Of a stretch of 64,000 bases of DNA, positions 42,932 to 50,732 are shown in pieces. Each line of letters opens with the position of its first letter. Positions within the stretch are counted from its first letter, which is position 1. The notes under the pieces are model-generated. The model was not told the DNA's origin. It did not search any database and saw only the letters and a list, made by a program, of their open reading frames with translations. A program made the translations under genes and the position numbers. Source of the DNA: VXNJ01 sp009840625 (GTDB taxonomy: Bacteria; Chloroflexota; UBA11872; VXNJ01); contig OZ242304.1 in the NCBI GenBank assembly GCA_965207915.1, forward strand, positions 1,984,001 through 2,048,000. The letters are read 5' to 3'.

Positions 42932-43215
42932 GAATGGCTAAATCAGCCACGCGCGGTGCCACCCAGCTTGGCCGGCCCGAAGTGGCCGACCCTCTCTGAT
43001 TCGGGTGCGGACGCTCGGCGGCGGCCTACCGCCGCAGAGGGTCGATACCCAGTCCCGTTAACGGAGTTCCTCTACCGTCGGCGCCTACTGTGGGATTTCC
43101 CAGTTCGGGCCGCAGCTCCCGGGTCCATTCACCTGGCGGCACGTCGCCGGCATCTCACCGCTAACCGACTCTCTGTACTCGCGCCGGGATCAGGTTACTA
43201 GTCCCGTTCACAGCC
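42925..43215 (-). promoter_or_regulatory. T-box leader, tRNA-Trp (UGG specifier), upstream of trpE
   Basis: T-box riboswitch that senses uncharged tRNA-Trp. The conserved T-box TGGGTGGCACCGCG lies at 42965-42952 on the minus strand. It is followed by a TGGCT/AGCCA hairpin and CGTCCCGG (42932-42925), which closes the antiterminator-type stem with CTGGG. Stem I landmarks upstream are an AGAGAGTCGG apical strand, a GGTGAGATGCCGGC loop region, and GAA-TGG-ACC in the specifier position. The specifier TGG is the complement of 43125-43127. AGTAGGC and CCGTTAACGGGA follow in the expected order. A GATAAT at 43246-43241 could be the -10 box. Function: raise trp operon expression when tryptophan is short. 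Confidence 0.9.
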
Positions 43216-43276
43216 TTTGGGCGCAATTAAATTGTCAGAAATTATCGCAGCCGCTCCAAGGGTTGGGGCGACCCGC

Positions 43277-43915
43277 CTAGCTGCCTGAATCCTCGGCCGG
43301 TATCAATACGAACTGGCGGGGATCGACGCGTTGCGTGATACCTTGCCGCAGGTTTGAAATCTGGGTAGACATCGATTCGAGATCGGTTATCGATTCGTAA
43401 ACGCTGGCAAAACGCAAGTAGGCGATTTCGGACAGCGGTCGCAGCCGTTCCATTACCATCCCGCCGATTTCGACGGTCGGAATCTCGTGCAGGGCCAGGC
43501 GCGAGATTTCGGCGATCAGGTCGTCGACCAGCGACTCGATCTGATCGCTGGAAACGGGCAATTTGGCGGTGGCGACCCGGACGCTGGCCAGGACCTTGTC
43601 CCGCCGGAAAGGTTCGCGGCGGCTGTCGCGCTTGACCACCACCAGGTCGCGCGCGACCGCGCTTTCGCGGGTCTCGTAACGAGTCCCGCAGGCAAGGCAC
43701 TCACGACGGCGCCAGGAAACGCCGCGCTCGAATTCAAGTTTCGTGGTCCGCGAATTGGGGGAGCTGCAGGTCGGGCAGATGAATCGCTCGACTCGCTCGT
43801 AGGTCGTAAAGCGCCGCCCGCAGTTGCCGCACTCGCGCCGCCGCCGGGTGGCGTCATCGGCGTGGCGGCTGTCGACCACCCGCAGATCAAGGCTCTGGCA
43901 ATGCGGACACCACAC
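43277..43915 (-). CDS. nrdR: NrdR-like transcriptional repressor with duplicated zinc ribbon
   Basis: NrdR represses ribonucleotide reductase genes using a zinc ribbon and an ATP-cone. This protein is 212 aa, versus about 150 for the family. The first zinc ribbon has Cys3/Cys6 and Cys29/Cys32 and ends in the typical R-R-F-T-T-Y-E-R. A second, related ribbon follows with Cys47/Cys50 and Cys73/Cys76 (R-R-R-E-C-L-A-C-G-T-R-Y-E-T-R-E). The ATP-cone (about residues 88-185, K-R-D-S-R-R-E-P-F) is normal. The GTG start has a near-perfect AAGGAGG six bases upstream. No NrdR box was recognised nearby. Confidence 0.88.
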   Translation of the reverse strand: MWCPHCQSLDLRVVDSRHADDATRRRRECGNCGRRFTTYERVERFICPTCSSPNSRTTKLEFERGVSWRRRECLACGTRYETRESAVARDLVVVKRDSRREPFRRDKVLASVRVATAKLPVSSDQIESLVDDLIAEISRLALHEIPTVEIGGMVMERLRPLSEIAYLRFASVYESITDLESMSTQISNLRQGITQRVDPRQFVLIPAEDSGS

Positions 43916-44215
43916 TCGCTGCCTCCTTGAATCCGTAGGCCCGACCCGGTGGCGGGAGGGAGCGGGCGCTCGCCCCGTTTAAGCCACTCGATCAAATAAT
44001 GCCTTAGTGGAGGCTCGGTTCCCGTTCGCGGCCGACCCGCGATCCTCGGGCGGACGCGAGAATTGACGGTCGCCTCTGGCGCGATTTCCCTCCCGTTAGC
44101 CATCGGCGCCGAACCATCGCACGGCGCGGGTGCCGTCACGCGCTGGCCCAGTCGATCGAGAGCGCCCGAACAGCGTAATTCGGACGCGCTGCAAACCAGG
44201 CAGGAGCAACTATTG
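43916..44215. other. Divergent intergenic region between nrdR and first MFS gene
   Basis: A 300-bp gap between two divergent genes. The only clear signals are the AAGGAGG ribosome site of nrdR next to 43916 and AGGAG ahead of the MFS ATG. A frame is open rightward from 44063 into the MFS gene, but its Arg/Pro-rich product looks non-coding. I see no convincing promoter pair, riboswitch or repeat. Confidence 0.5.
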
Positions 44216-45463
44216 ATGCAGGCCGCCGCCACGCTGCCTGGACCGCCTGAGAAGCGGTCGGCCCGCGCCGAGTCATGGCTGACCACCGCGATCCTGATCA
44301 TGCTGGCCGCCCTGGCGCCGCTCTCGATCGACATGTTCCTGCCGTCGATCCCGGATATCACCGCCGAGTTTGCGGCCGACTCGGCCACCATCCGCCTGGC
44401 GGTAACGATGTATCTGCTGGTTTCGGCCGGCGCCGCATTGTTATTTGGACCGATTTCGGACCGTTTCGGGCGCCGGCCGGCCCTGATCGCCGGCATGCTG
44501 CTCTACGTGCTGGGCGGGATCGTGTGCTGGGTTTCCGTTTCGGCACCGATGCTGGTCGGGGGACGCATCGTGCAGGGGTTCGGCGGCGGAGTCGGGATGG
44601 CGGTCGCCAGCGCCACAGTCATCGACATTTACGGGCGCGACCGGGCGGCGCGGATCCTGGCCATCATGGGCGTGGTGATGTCGCTGGCGCCGATGCTGGC
44701 GCCGATAGTCGGCGGTGTTTACCAGGAGACTGTCGGTTGGCGCTGGGTATTCGGAACGCTCACCCTCATGGGCGTGGCCCTGATATCTGTCTACCTGCTC
44801 TGGATTCCGGAAACCAATCGCCACAAGGATCCGGACGCACTGCGACTGCGGCGGATTCTGGGCAACTACCGGACTCTGTTCTCGACGCGCGTGTATGTGA
44901 TTCCGGTAACCCTGTTTGCGGTGACGTTTGCCGGGCACCTGGTGTTCATTTCCACCTCCGCCCTGGTGCTGATTGACGAGATCGGAATCGGTCCGGGACT
45001 TTACGGAATCGCGTTCGGAGTCGTTTCCTCCGGATTCATGGCCGGCGGGGCGATCGGCGGCGCGCTGGCCGGCCGCCAGAGCGGCCAGCGGATCATGATC
45101 GGCGGCATTGGGATGACCGCCGCGGCCGCGCTCGCGCTGCTGGCGGCGGCCTGGCTGCTGATCGAACCCGGTTCGGGGCTCTACGGGGCCGCGCTGCTGG
45201 TGGTACCGATGTTTTTTACCGCCATGGGGGCGGCGATCGTTCGCCCGGTAGCCACCGCGGCCGCACTCACCCCGTTTCGCCAGATGGCCGGACTGGCCTC
45301 AGCGGTGTTGGGGTTCTCGATGATGTTGGTCTCCTCCCTTTACGCGATTGGTTTCGCGGCCCTGCTCGAACCGACCGCGCTTTCCATGGCCGGGGCCATC
45401 GCCTTGACCGGGGTCGGTTCGTTCCTGTTGGTGCTGCTGGCCGGGCGTCAGATCATGCGCTGA
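44216..45463 (+). CDS. MFS drug-resistance transporter, Bcr/CflA family (copy 1)
   Basis: 415-aa proton-driven exporter of the Bcr/CflA (DHA1) group with 12 predicted helices. The first helix reads L-S-I-D-M-F-L-P-S-I-P, followed by the loop motif G-P-I-S-D-R-F-G-R-R-P between helices 2 and 3 and R-I-V-Q-G-F-G-G-G in helix 4. ATG at 44216 with AGGAG ten bases upstream is preferred over the longer open frame from 44063. It is the first of three same-strand paralogues. Likely substrates are drugs or small metabolites; not determinable. Confidence 0.9.
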   Translation: MQAAATLPGPPEKRSARAESWLTTAILIMLAALAPLSIDMFLPSIPDITAEFAADSATIRLAVTMYLLVSAGAALLFGPISDRFGRRPALIAGMLLYVLGGIVCWVSVSAPMLVGGRIVQGFGGGVGMAVASATVIDIYGRDRAARILAIMGVVMSLAPMLAPIVGGVYQETVGWRWVFGTLTLMGVALISVYLLWIPETNRHKDPDALRLRRILGNYRTLFSTRVYVIPVTLFAVTFAGHLVFISTSALVLIDEIGIGPGLYGIAFGVVSSGFMAGGAIGGALAGRQSGQRIMIGGIGMTAAAALALLAAAWLLIEPGSGLYGAALLVVPMFFTAMGAAIVRPVATAAALTPFRQMAGLASAVLGFSMMLVSSLYAIGFAALLEPTALSMAGAIALTGVGSFLLVLLAGRQIMR

Positions 45464-45493
45464 TCGGATCGCCGCGTCGGTTTGAGGAATCAG

Positions 45494-46741
45494 GTGACGG
45501 CCGCCACCGGCCCGTCCGATCGCGGTAGATTGCGACGCGGACGCGCCGAATCGCACCTGACAACCGCGATCCTGGTCGCCTTGGCAGCGTTGGCGCCGCT
45601 CTCGATCGACATGTTCCTGCCGTCGATCCCGGACATCACCGCCGAATTCGCGTCCGATTCGGCCACCATCCGCCTGACCGTGACCGGGTACCTCCTGGTC
45701 TCGGCGACTTCGGCGCTGCTTTTCGGCCCGGTCTCGGACCGGTACGGCCGGCGCCCGGCGTTGATCGCGGGGATGACGCTGTACGTCGTCGGCAGCTTAT
45801 TGGCCTGGTTTTCGATTTCGGCCCCAATGCTGGTGGCGGCGCGGATCGTGCAAGGTTTCGGCGGCGGCGTGAGCATGGCGATCGCCACCGCGACCGTCAT
45901 CGACGTACATGGCCGGGACCGCGCGGCCCGCATCCTGGCGATCATCGGCGTGGTGATGTCGCTGGCCCCGATGGTGGCCCCGATCGTGGGCGGCATCTAT
46001 CAGGAAACGGTGGGTTGGCGGTGGGTATTTGCCACCCTGACCCTTCTGGGGGTCGGGCTTATCGCGACCTATCTGGCCTGGATACCGGAAACCAATTTGC
46101 GGCCCGACCAAGATGCGCTGCGGCTGCGGCGGGCGGCCCGCAACTACCGCAAGCTGTTCTCCAGCCGGGTCTATGTGGTCCCGGTGGCCCTTTTCGCGCT
46201 CACCTTTTCCGGCCACCTGGTCTTCATCTCTACTTCGGCCCTGGTCTTGATCGACCAGGTCGGGATCGGCGCGGGGCTTTTCGGGGTCTCCTTCGGGGTC
46301 GCCTCATCCGGACTTATGGCCGGCGGGGCGATCGGCGGAGCGCTGGTAGGCAGGCTCCGCGCAGACCGGATCTTGGTCGCCGGAATCGGACTCGGCGCCG
46401 TCGGCTCGCTGGCGCTGCTGGGGGCGGCGCTGCTGCTGATCGAACCCGGAACGGGCATCGTGGGGGCCGCCCTTATCGTGGTGCCGATGTTCTTCGTGCT
46501 TTTGGGCACGGCGATGTCCTGGCCGGTCGCCACCGCCACCGCTTTGACCCCCTTCCGGGACATGTCGGGCCTGGCCGCGGCCGTGTTGGAGTTCTCCATG
46601 ATGGCCGTTTCGTCGATTTACGCGATCGCGTTCGCGGCGCTGCTGGCCCCATCGGCAGTCACGATGGCCGGTGCGATCGCGGTGTCGGGGGTCGGGGCCT
46701 TTCTCCTGGTGCTGTTGGCCGGACGCAAGGTTATCCGCTAG
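45494..46741 (+). CDS. MFS drug-resistance transporter, Bcr/CflA family (copy 2)
   Basis: Second paralogue, also 415 aa, with the same L-S-I-D-M-F-L-P-S-I-P first helix and a G-P-V-S-D-R-Y-G-R-R-P loop. GTG at 45494 has GAGGA six to seven bases upstream and is preferred over TTG at 45482, which sits inside that ribosome site. The TAG stop (46739-46741) coincides with the left CTAG target duplication of the insertion sequence: the element landed on the last codon boundary without changing the protein. Confidence 0.9.
   Translation: MTAATGPSDRGRLRRGRAESHLTTAILVALAALAPLSIDMFLPSIPDITAEFASDSATIRLTVTGYLLVSATSALLFGPVSDRYGRRPALIAGMTLYVVGSLLAWFSISAPMLVAARIVQGFGGGVSMAIATATVIDVHGRDRAARILAIIGVVMSLAPMVAPIVGGIYQETVGWRWVFATLTLLGVGLIATYLAWIPETNLRPDQDALRLRRAARNYRKLFSSRVYVVPVALFALTFSGHLVFISTSALVLIDQVGIGAGLFGVSFGVASSGLMAGGAIGGALVGRLRADRILVAGIGLGAVGSLALLGAALLLIEPGTGIVGAALIVVPMFFVLLGTAMSWPVATATALTPFRDMSGLAAAVLEFSMMAVSSIYAIAFAALLAPSAVTMAGAIAVSGVGAFLLVLLAGRKVIR
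46738..46741. repeat. Target-site duplication CTAG, left copy
   Basis: CTAG immediately left of the insertion sequence, matching CTAG at 48713-48716 on the right. Because CTAG is palindromic it cannot be formally distinguished from an extension of the inverted repeats. Confidence 0.65.
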
Positions 46742-46760
46742 AAACCCGGCCGAAAAGCCC
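46742..46760 (+). repeat. Left terminal inverted repeat of the insertion sequence
   Basis: AAACCCGGCCGAAAAGCCC pairs with the right end as an imperfect 19-bp inverted repeat; mismatches are at positions 3, 11 and 16. Confidence 0.8.
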
Positions 46761-46862
46761 CTGAACAAAGGACGAATCGGCAGTCAAACATTAAAATATC
46801 AACAGGTCCCTTTGCGGGCCGTCTCACAGATACAAACATAACAATTCCAGGGTGGCCAGAGG

Positions 46863-48716
46863 ATGCTCGGATCACATGCCCAGCAGGGCCTTCTGCAGGC
46901 CGACAACCTCTACCTCGACTTCGTCGGCCGGAACTCCTTCTACGGCCATCTGGCCTCCCTGCGCGGGGAGCTGTTCAGGGACGAGGACTTTGCCGACCTC
47001 TACTGCCCCGACAACGGCCGCCCCGGGGTGGCGCCCTCCATCCTGGCCACCGCCCTGCTGCTGCAGGCCCACGACAAGGTCTCCGACAACGAGGCCAAGC
47101 AGCGCGCCGACTTCGACCTGCGCTGGAAGGTGGCCCTGGGGACCGCGATCGACGATCGCCCGTTCGCCAAGTCCACCCTGCAGCTGTTTAGGACCCAGCT
47201 GATACTGCACGGGAAGATGCAGGCGGTCTTCAAGCGCTCGCTGGAGCATGCCCGGGAGTCCGGACATCTCAGGGGCCGGCGCATGAAGCTGGCGCTGGAC
47301 ACCACCGCCATCCTGGGCCGGGGCGCCCAGCGCGACGCCTACAACCTGATCGGCGACGGCTGCCGGCTGCTGATCGGGGCCTTGTCCGAACTGGACGGCG
47401 AGGATCCCGACCGCTGGGCCGTGGCCAACGGCTACTCCCTGCACGCCGGCCAGAGCCTCAAGGGCCGGGCCGGCATTGACTGGTCGGACCGCAAGGACCG
47501 CCGCAAGCTGCTCAAAGGCATCGTCAGCGACGCCGACTCCCTGCTTGACAGGGCGCGCTCGGCGATCACTGGAATGGATGCCGGCGATCGGGGCTCAAAG
47601 GACCTGGCCGAGTCGGCCGCGCTGCTGTCTAAGATCCTGCTCCAGGACATAGAGCGCCGACCCGACCCGGACTCTGACGGCGACGGCCCGGCGATCAGGA
47701 AGGGCGGCGGCCGCGATAGGACCCTGTCGGTGCACGACCCCCAGATGCGAGCAGGCCGCAAGAGTGCCCGGCAGCGCTTCGCCGGCCACAAGGGCGCGGT
47801 CGCGGTCGATACCGGCAGCGGCCTGATAACCGCGGTCGGGGTGATCCCCGGCAACGCCCCCGACGCCGCGGGCGCCCTGGAGCTGGTGCGGGAGGCCGAA
47901 GACAACGCCGGTGTAAGCGCTGAAACCGTGGTCGCCGACTGCGCCTACGGCGACGGGCTGACCAGGGAGGAGTTCGCCGAGGCCGGGTACGATCTCCTGG
48001 CCCGGGCGCCGGGCCGGCCCCGGAGCGATCGCTTCGTCAAGGAGGACTTCCGGATCGACCTTGGGTCCATGACCTGCACCTGCCCGGCCGGGCAGGTAAC
48101 CGCCGATCTCAGGGCGATGGGCAGCCGCCGCCTGCGCTCGGGCGAGCGGATCCGCGACCGCTACTTCCGCTTTAACCGGGCTGCCTGCGCGGGCTGCGAG
48201 CTGCGCCCGCGCTGCGTCAGGTCCGCGACCGGCGCGCCGCGCACCGTGCGCTTCCATCCCCAGGAACGTCTGCTGCAGAGGGCGCGGGACCGCCAGCGCA
48301 GTCCGGCCGGGAAGGCGCTGCTGAGGAGCCGCCTGAAGGTCGAGCACCGCCTGGCCAGGCTCTGCCAGCTGGGGATCAGGCAGTCGCGCTTCTTCGGACG
48401 CTCCAGGACCCTGTACCAGCTGCTGATGGCCGCGACGGTGGCCAACCTGACCCTGACCGCCGGACGGACCGGGGCGCTTGGGCCGCAGGGTCCGGATATG
48501 GGACCGGATGGGGACGATAACGGGCGAACGCGGTACCGCAACCGCCTGCCGGACCCGTCATCGGCCCGGATCGCCGGATCATTGACCATGACCTGCCGAA
48601 TAACGACGCGATCGGCTGCCGAAGCGGCCCTGGCGGCGGTCCGCGGACTGGCGACGACCCTGCTCGAGCCGTCAATCCCCGGGCGTTTGAACCGGGGTTT
48701 TAGGCCGGGCTTCTAG
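46863..48716 (+). CDS. IS1182-family transposase
   Basis: 617-aa DDE transposase. An N-terminal IS1182-type domain (P-D-N-G-R-P-G-V-A-P-S region) precedes the catalytic core: D in L-A-L-D-T-T-A-I-L-G, D in V-V-A-D-C-A-Y-G-D-G, and E in K-V-E-H-R-L-A-R. A Cys-rich segment (C-T-C-P ... A-C-A-G-C-E-L-R-P-R-C) between the second D and E is typical of the family. The frame runs through the right inverted repeat and its TAG stop lies in the right CTAG duplication, so the final residues depend on the target site. Start at ATG 46863. Confidence 0.9.
   Translation: MLGSHAQQGLLQADNLYLDFVGRNSFYGHLASLRGELFRDEDFADLYCPDNGRPGVAPSILATALLLQAHDKVSDNEAKQRADFDLRWKVALGTAIDDRPFAKSTLQLFRTQLILHGKMQAVFKRSLEHARESGHLRGRRMKLALDTTAILGRGAQRDAYNLIGDGCRLLIGALSELDGEDPDRWAVANGYSLHAGQSLKGRAGIDWSDRKDRRKLLKGIVSDADSLLDRARSAITGMDAGDRGSKDLAESAALLSKILLQDIERRPDPDSDGDGPAIRKGGGRDRTLSVHDPQMRAGRKSARQRFAGHKGAVAVDTGSGLITAVGVIPGNAPDAAGALELVREAEDNAGVSAETVVADCAYGDGLTREEFAEAGYDLLARAPGRPRSDRFVKEDFRIDLGSMTCTCPAGQVTADLRAMGSRRLRSGERIRDRYFRFNRAACAGCELRPRCVRSATGAPRTVRFHPQERLLQRARDRQRSPAGKALLRSRLKVEHRLARLCQLGIRQSRFFGRSRTLYQLLMAATVANLTLTAGRTGALGPQGPDMGPDGDDNGRTRYRNRLPDPSSARIAGSLTMTCRITTRSAAEAALAAVRGLATTLLEPSIPGRLNRGFRPGF
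48694..48712 (-). repeat. Right terminal inverted repeat of the insertion sequence
   Basis: Read on the minus strand, AAGCCCGGCCTAAAACCCC is the partner of the left repeat at 46742-46760 (16 of 19 matches). It lies inside the end of the transposase coding frame. Confidence 0.8.
48713..48716. repeat. Target-site duplication CTAG, right copy
   Basis: CTAG directly right of the insertion sequence; its TAG is the in-frame stop of the transposase. Joining the sequence left of 46738 to this copy restores an uninterrupted MFS copy 2 stop and intergenic region. Confidence 0.65.
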
Positions 48717-48816
48717 GGTTCGACGTAATTCAGAGCGGGGTAGATCCGGCGCGGTGGGATCATTGGCAGAGCGCCTTGGCCCGAACGCAGCGGCCATCGC
48801 CAACGCCTAGGACCTG

Positions 48817-50073
48817 ATGCCACCCCCCGCCAACGCGGCCGCTGCCGCGCCGCCCGACGCCAAGCACGACGCCCGCGCCGAATCACGACTGACGACCGCG
48901 ATCCTCATCGCGCTGTCGGCCCTGGCGCCGCTCTCGATCGACATGTTCCTGCCGTCGATCCCGGACATCACCGCCGAATTTAAGGCCGACTCGGCCACCA
49001 TTCGGCTGGCGGTGACCATGTACCTGTTGATGTCGGCCACGTCGGCGATGTTGTTCGGGCCGGCGTCGGATCGGTTCGGGCGCCGGCCCGCTCTGGTGGT
49101 CGGCATGTCGCTTTACGTCCTGGGCGGCGTTCTGGCCTGGTTTTCTGCTTCGGCCGAGATGTTGGTGGCCGGACGGATCGTGCAGGGGTTCGGCAGCGGC
49201 GCCGGCATGTCGATTGCTCGCGCCACGGTCATCGACATCTACGGGCGGGAGCGTGCCACCCGGATCATTGCGCTCATGTCGGTGGTCATGGCCCTGGCGC
49301 CGATGCTGGCGCCGATCGTCGGCGGCATCTACCAGGAAACCGTCGGCTGGCGCTGGGTATTTGCGACCCTGACCCTGATGGGGATTGTGCTCATTGCGGC
49401 ATACATCCGCCAAATCCCGGAAACCAATCTGCAGCGCGATCCGAGGGCGTTGTACGTGCCTCAAATCCTGCGCAATTACCGGACGCTTTTTTCCACCCGC
49501 GCCTACGTCGTGCCGGTCGCGTTGGTCGCGATCGTATTCGCCGGGCACCTCACGTTCATATCCACTTCCGCCCTGGTGCTGATCGACGACATCGGAATCT
49601 CTCCCGGGATGTACGGGTTGGCATTCGGGATCGTCTCGGCCGGCTTGATGGCCGGCGGAGCCATTAGCGGGGCTCTGGTCGGCAGGGTTTCGGGCCCCGT
49701 GCTGTTGTTCGGCGGAATGATCCTGACCGCGGTCGGCGGTTCGACGATGTACCTCCTGGCGTTGCTGGTGCGCGAACCCGGCTCGGCCCTCGTCGGGGCG
49801 GCCCTCATCGTGGTTCCGATGTTCTTCACCACGATGGGTGCCTCGGTGGCCAGGCCGGTAATCACGGTGGCGGCGTTGACTCCGTTTCGCCACATGGCCG
49901 GATTGGCCGCGGCGGTGATGGGGTTTTCGCAGATGCTGGTCTCCTCGCTCTACGCGATCGTTTTTGCGGCCCTTTTTGCCCCCACCGTATTGACTATGAC
50001 CGGGGCGATCGCCTTCACCGGCATCGTCGTCCTGACCCTGGCAACCGTAGCCGGCCGTGGCATCACCCGTTGA
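48817..50073 (+). CDS. MFS drug-resistance transporter, Bcr/CflA family (copy 3)
   Basis: Third paralogue, 418 aa, with the same first helix (L-S-I-D-M-F-L-P-S-I-P), loop G-P-A-S-D-R-F-G-R-R-P and helix 4 R-I-V-Q-G-F-G-S-G. Cut off from the other two by the insertion sequence. Start ATG 48817. Its end overlaps the endonuclease V start by 17 bases. Slightly more diverged in the middle than copies 1 and 2 by eye. Confidence 0.9.
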   Translation: MPPPANAAAAAPPDAKHDARAESRLTTAILIALSALAPLSIDMFLPSIPDITAEFKADSATIRLAVTMYLLMSATSAMLFGPASDRFGRRPALVVGMSLYVLGGVLAWFSASAEMLVAGRIVQGFGSGAGMSIARATVIDIYGRERATRIIALMSVVMALAPMLAPIVGGIYQETVGWRWVFATLTLMGIVLIAAYIRQIPETNLQRDPRALYVPQILRNYRTLFSTRAYVVPVALVAIVFAGHLTFISTSALVLIDDIGISPGMYGLAFGIVSAGLMAGGAISGALVGRVSGPVLLFGGMILTAVGGSTMYLLALLVREPGSALVGAALIVVPMFFTTMGASVARPVITVAALTPFRHMAGLAAAVMGFSQMLVSSLYAIVFAALFAPTVLTMTGAIAFTGIVVLTLATVAGRGITR

Positions 50074-50728
50074 CCGCGACCGGCTGACTCAAGCCAGGGA
50101 GTTGCAGAAGCGGCTGCAGCAGCAGGTCCGGATCGAACCGCTGGACGCATCACCTGCGCGGGTGGCGGGAATTGACGTCCATTTCGAGCCGAATGGCGAT
50201 CGCGCGTGGGGTTCGGCCTGCGTGGTGTCCTGCCCGGATTTGCAGGTAATCGAATGCAAAATTGCCGCGGCCGCGATTGACTTCCCTTATCGAACCGGCT
50301 ATCTGTCATTCCGCGAATTGCCGGCCGTGGCCGCGGTCCTGACCGAGCTTGCCGAACGCCCCGACCTGCTGCTGCTCGACGGCCATGGCATCGCCCACCC
50401 TCGCCGTTTCGGTCTGGCGTGCCATGCCGGCGTCGAATTTGACCTGCCGGCCATCGGCTGCGCCAAGTCGCGTCTCTGCGGCCGGTTCGTCGATCCCGAC
50501 AAGGAGGCCCTCGCGCGGTCTGACCTGACGGATGGAGCGGAGGTGCTGGGCAAGGTCCTGCGCTCGCGGGCCGCGGTCAAGCCGATATTCGTCTCGGTCG
50601 GTCACCGAATCACGCTGGACCAGGCGGTCGATGCGGTAATCGGGTGCCTGGACGGATTCCGGATCCCGCTTCCCCTGCGTATGGCCCACAACCGCGCCCG
50701 GTCGGCGGCCCGGAACGGCGGCGTGTAG
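50057..50728 (+). CDS. nfi: Endonuclease V (deoxyinosine repair)
   Basis: 223-aa endonuclease V, which nicks DNA one phosphodiester 3' to deoxyinosine, starting repair of deaminated adenine. Catalytic Asp in V-A-G-I-D-V-H-F near residue 37, the Y-R-T-G-Y-L-S-F-R-E-L-P block with the catalytic Glu, and L-L-L-D-G-H-G-I-A-H-P-R with the second Asp are all intact, as is the K-S-R-L-C-G segment. GTG start at 50057 lies within the end of the MFS gene. Confidence 0.95.
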   Translation: MASPVDRDRLTQARELQKRLQQQVRIEPLDASPARVAGIDVHFEPNGDRAWGSACVVSCPDLQVIECKIAAAAIDFPYRTGYLSFRELPAVAAVLTELAERPDLLLLDGHGIAHPRRFGLACHAGVEFDLPAIGCAKSRLCGRFVDPDKEALARSDLTDGAEVLGKVLRSRAAVKPIFVSVGHRITLDQAVDAVIGCLDGFRIPLPLRMAHNRARSAARNGGV

Positions 50729-50732
50729 GTCC

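Larger units (their letters stand above)
46742..48712 (+). mobile_element. Intact IS1182-like insertion sequence
   Basis: A complete element of 1971 bp with one transposase gene. Terminal inverted repeats are visible: 46742-46760 and the complement of 48712-48694 agree at 16 of 19 positions (shared core CCCGGCC then AAAA and CCC). CTAG flanks both ends. It separates the second and third of three tandem MFS genes and leaves both intact. The intact transposase frame and clean ends suggest a fairly recent insertion. Confidence 0.85.
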
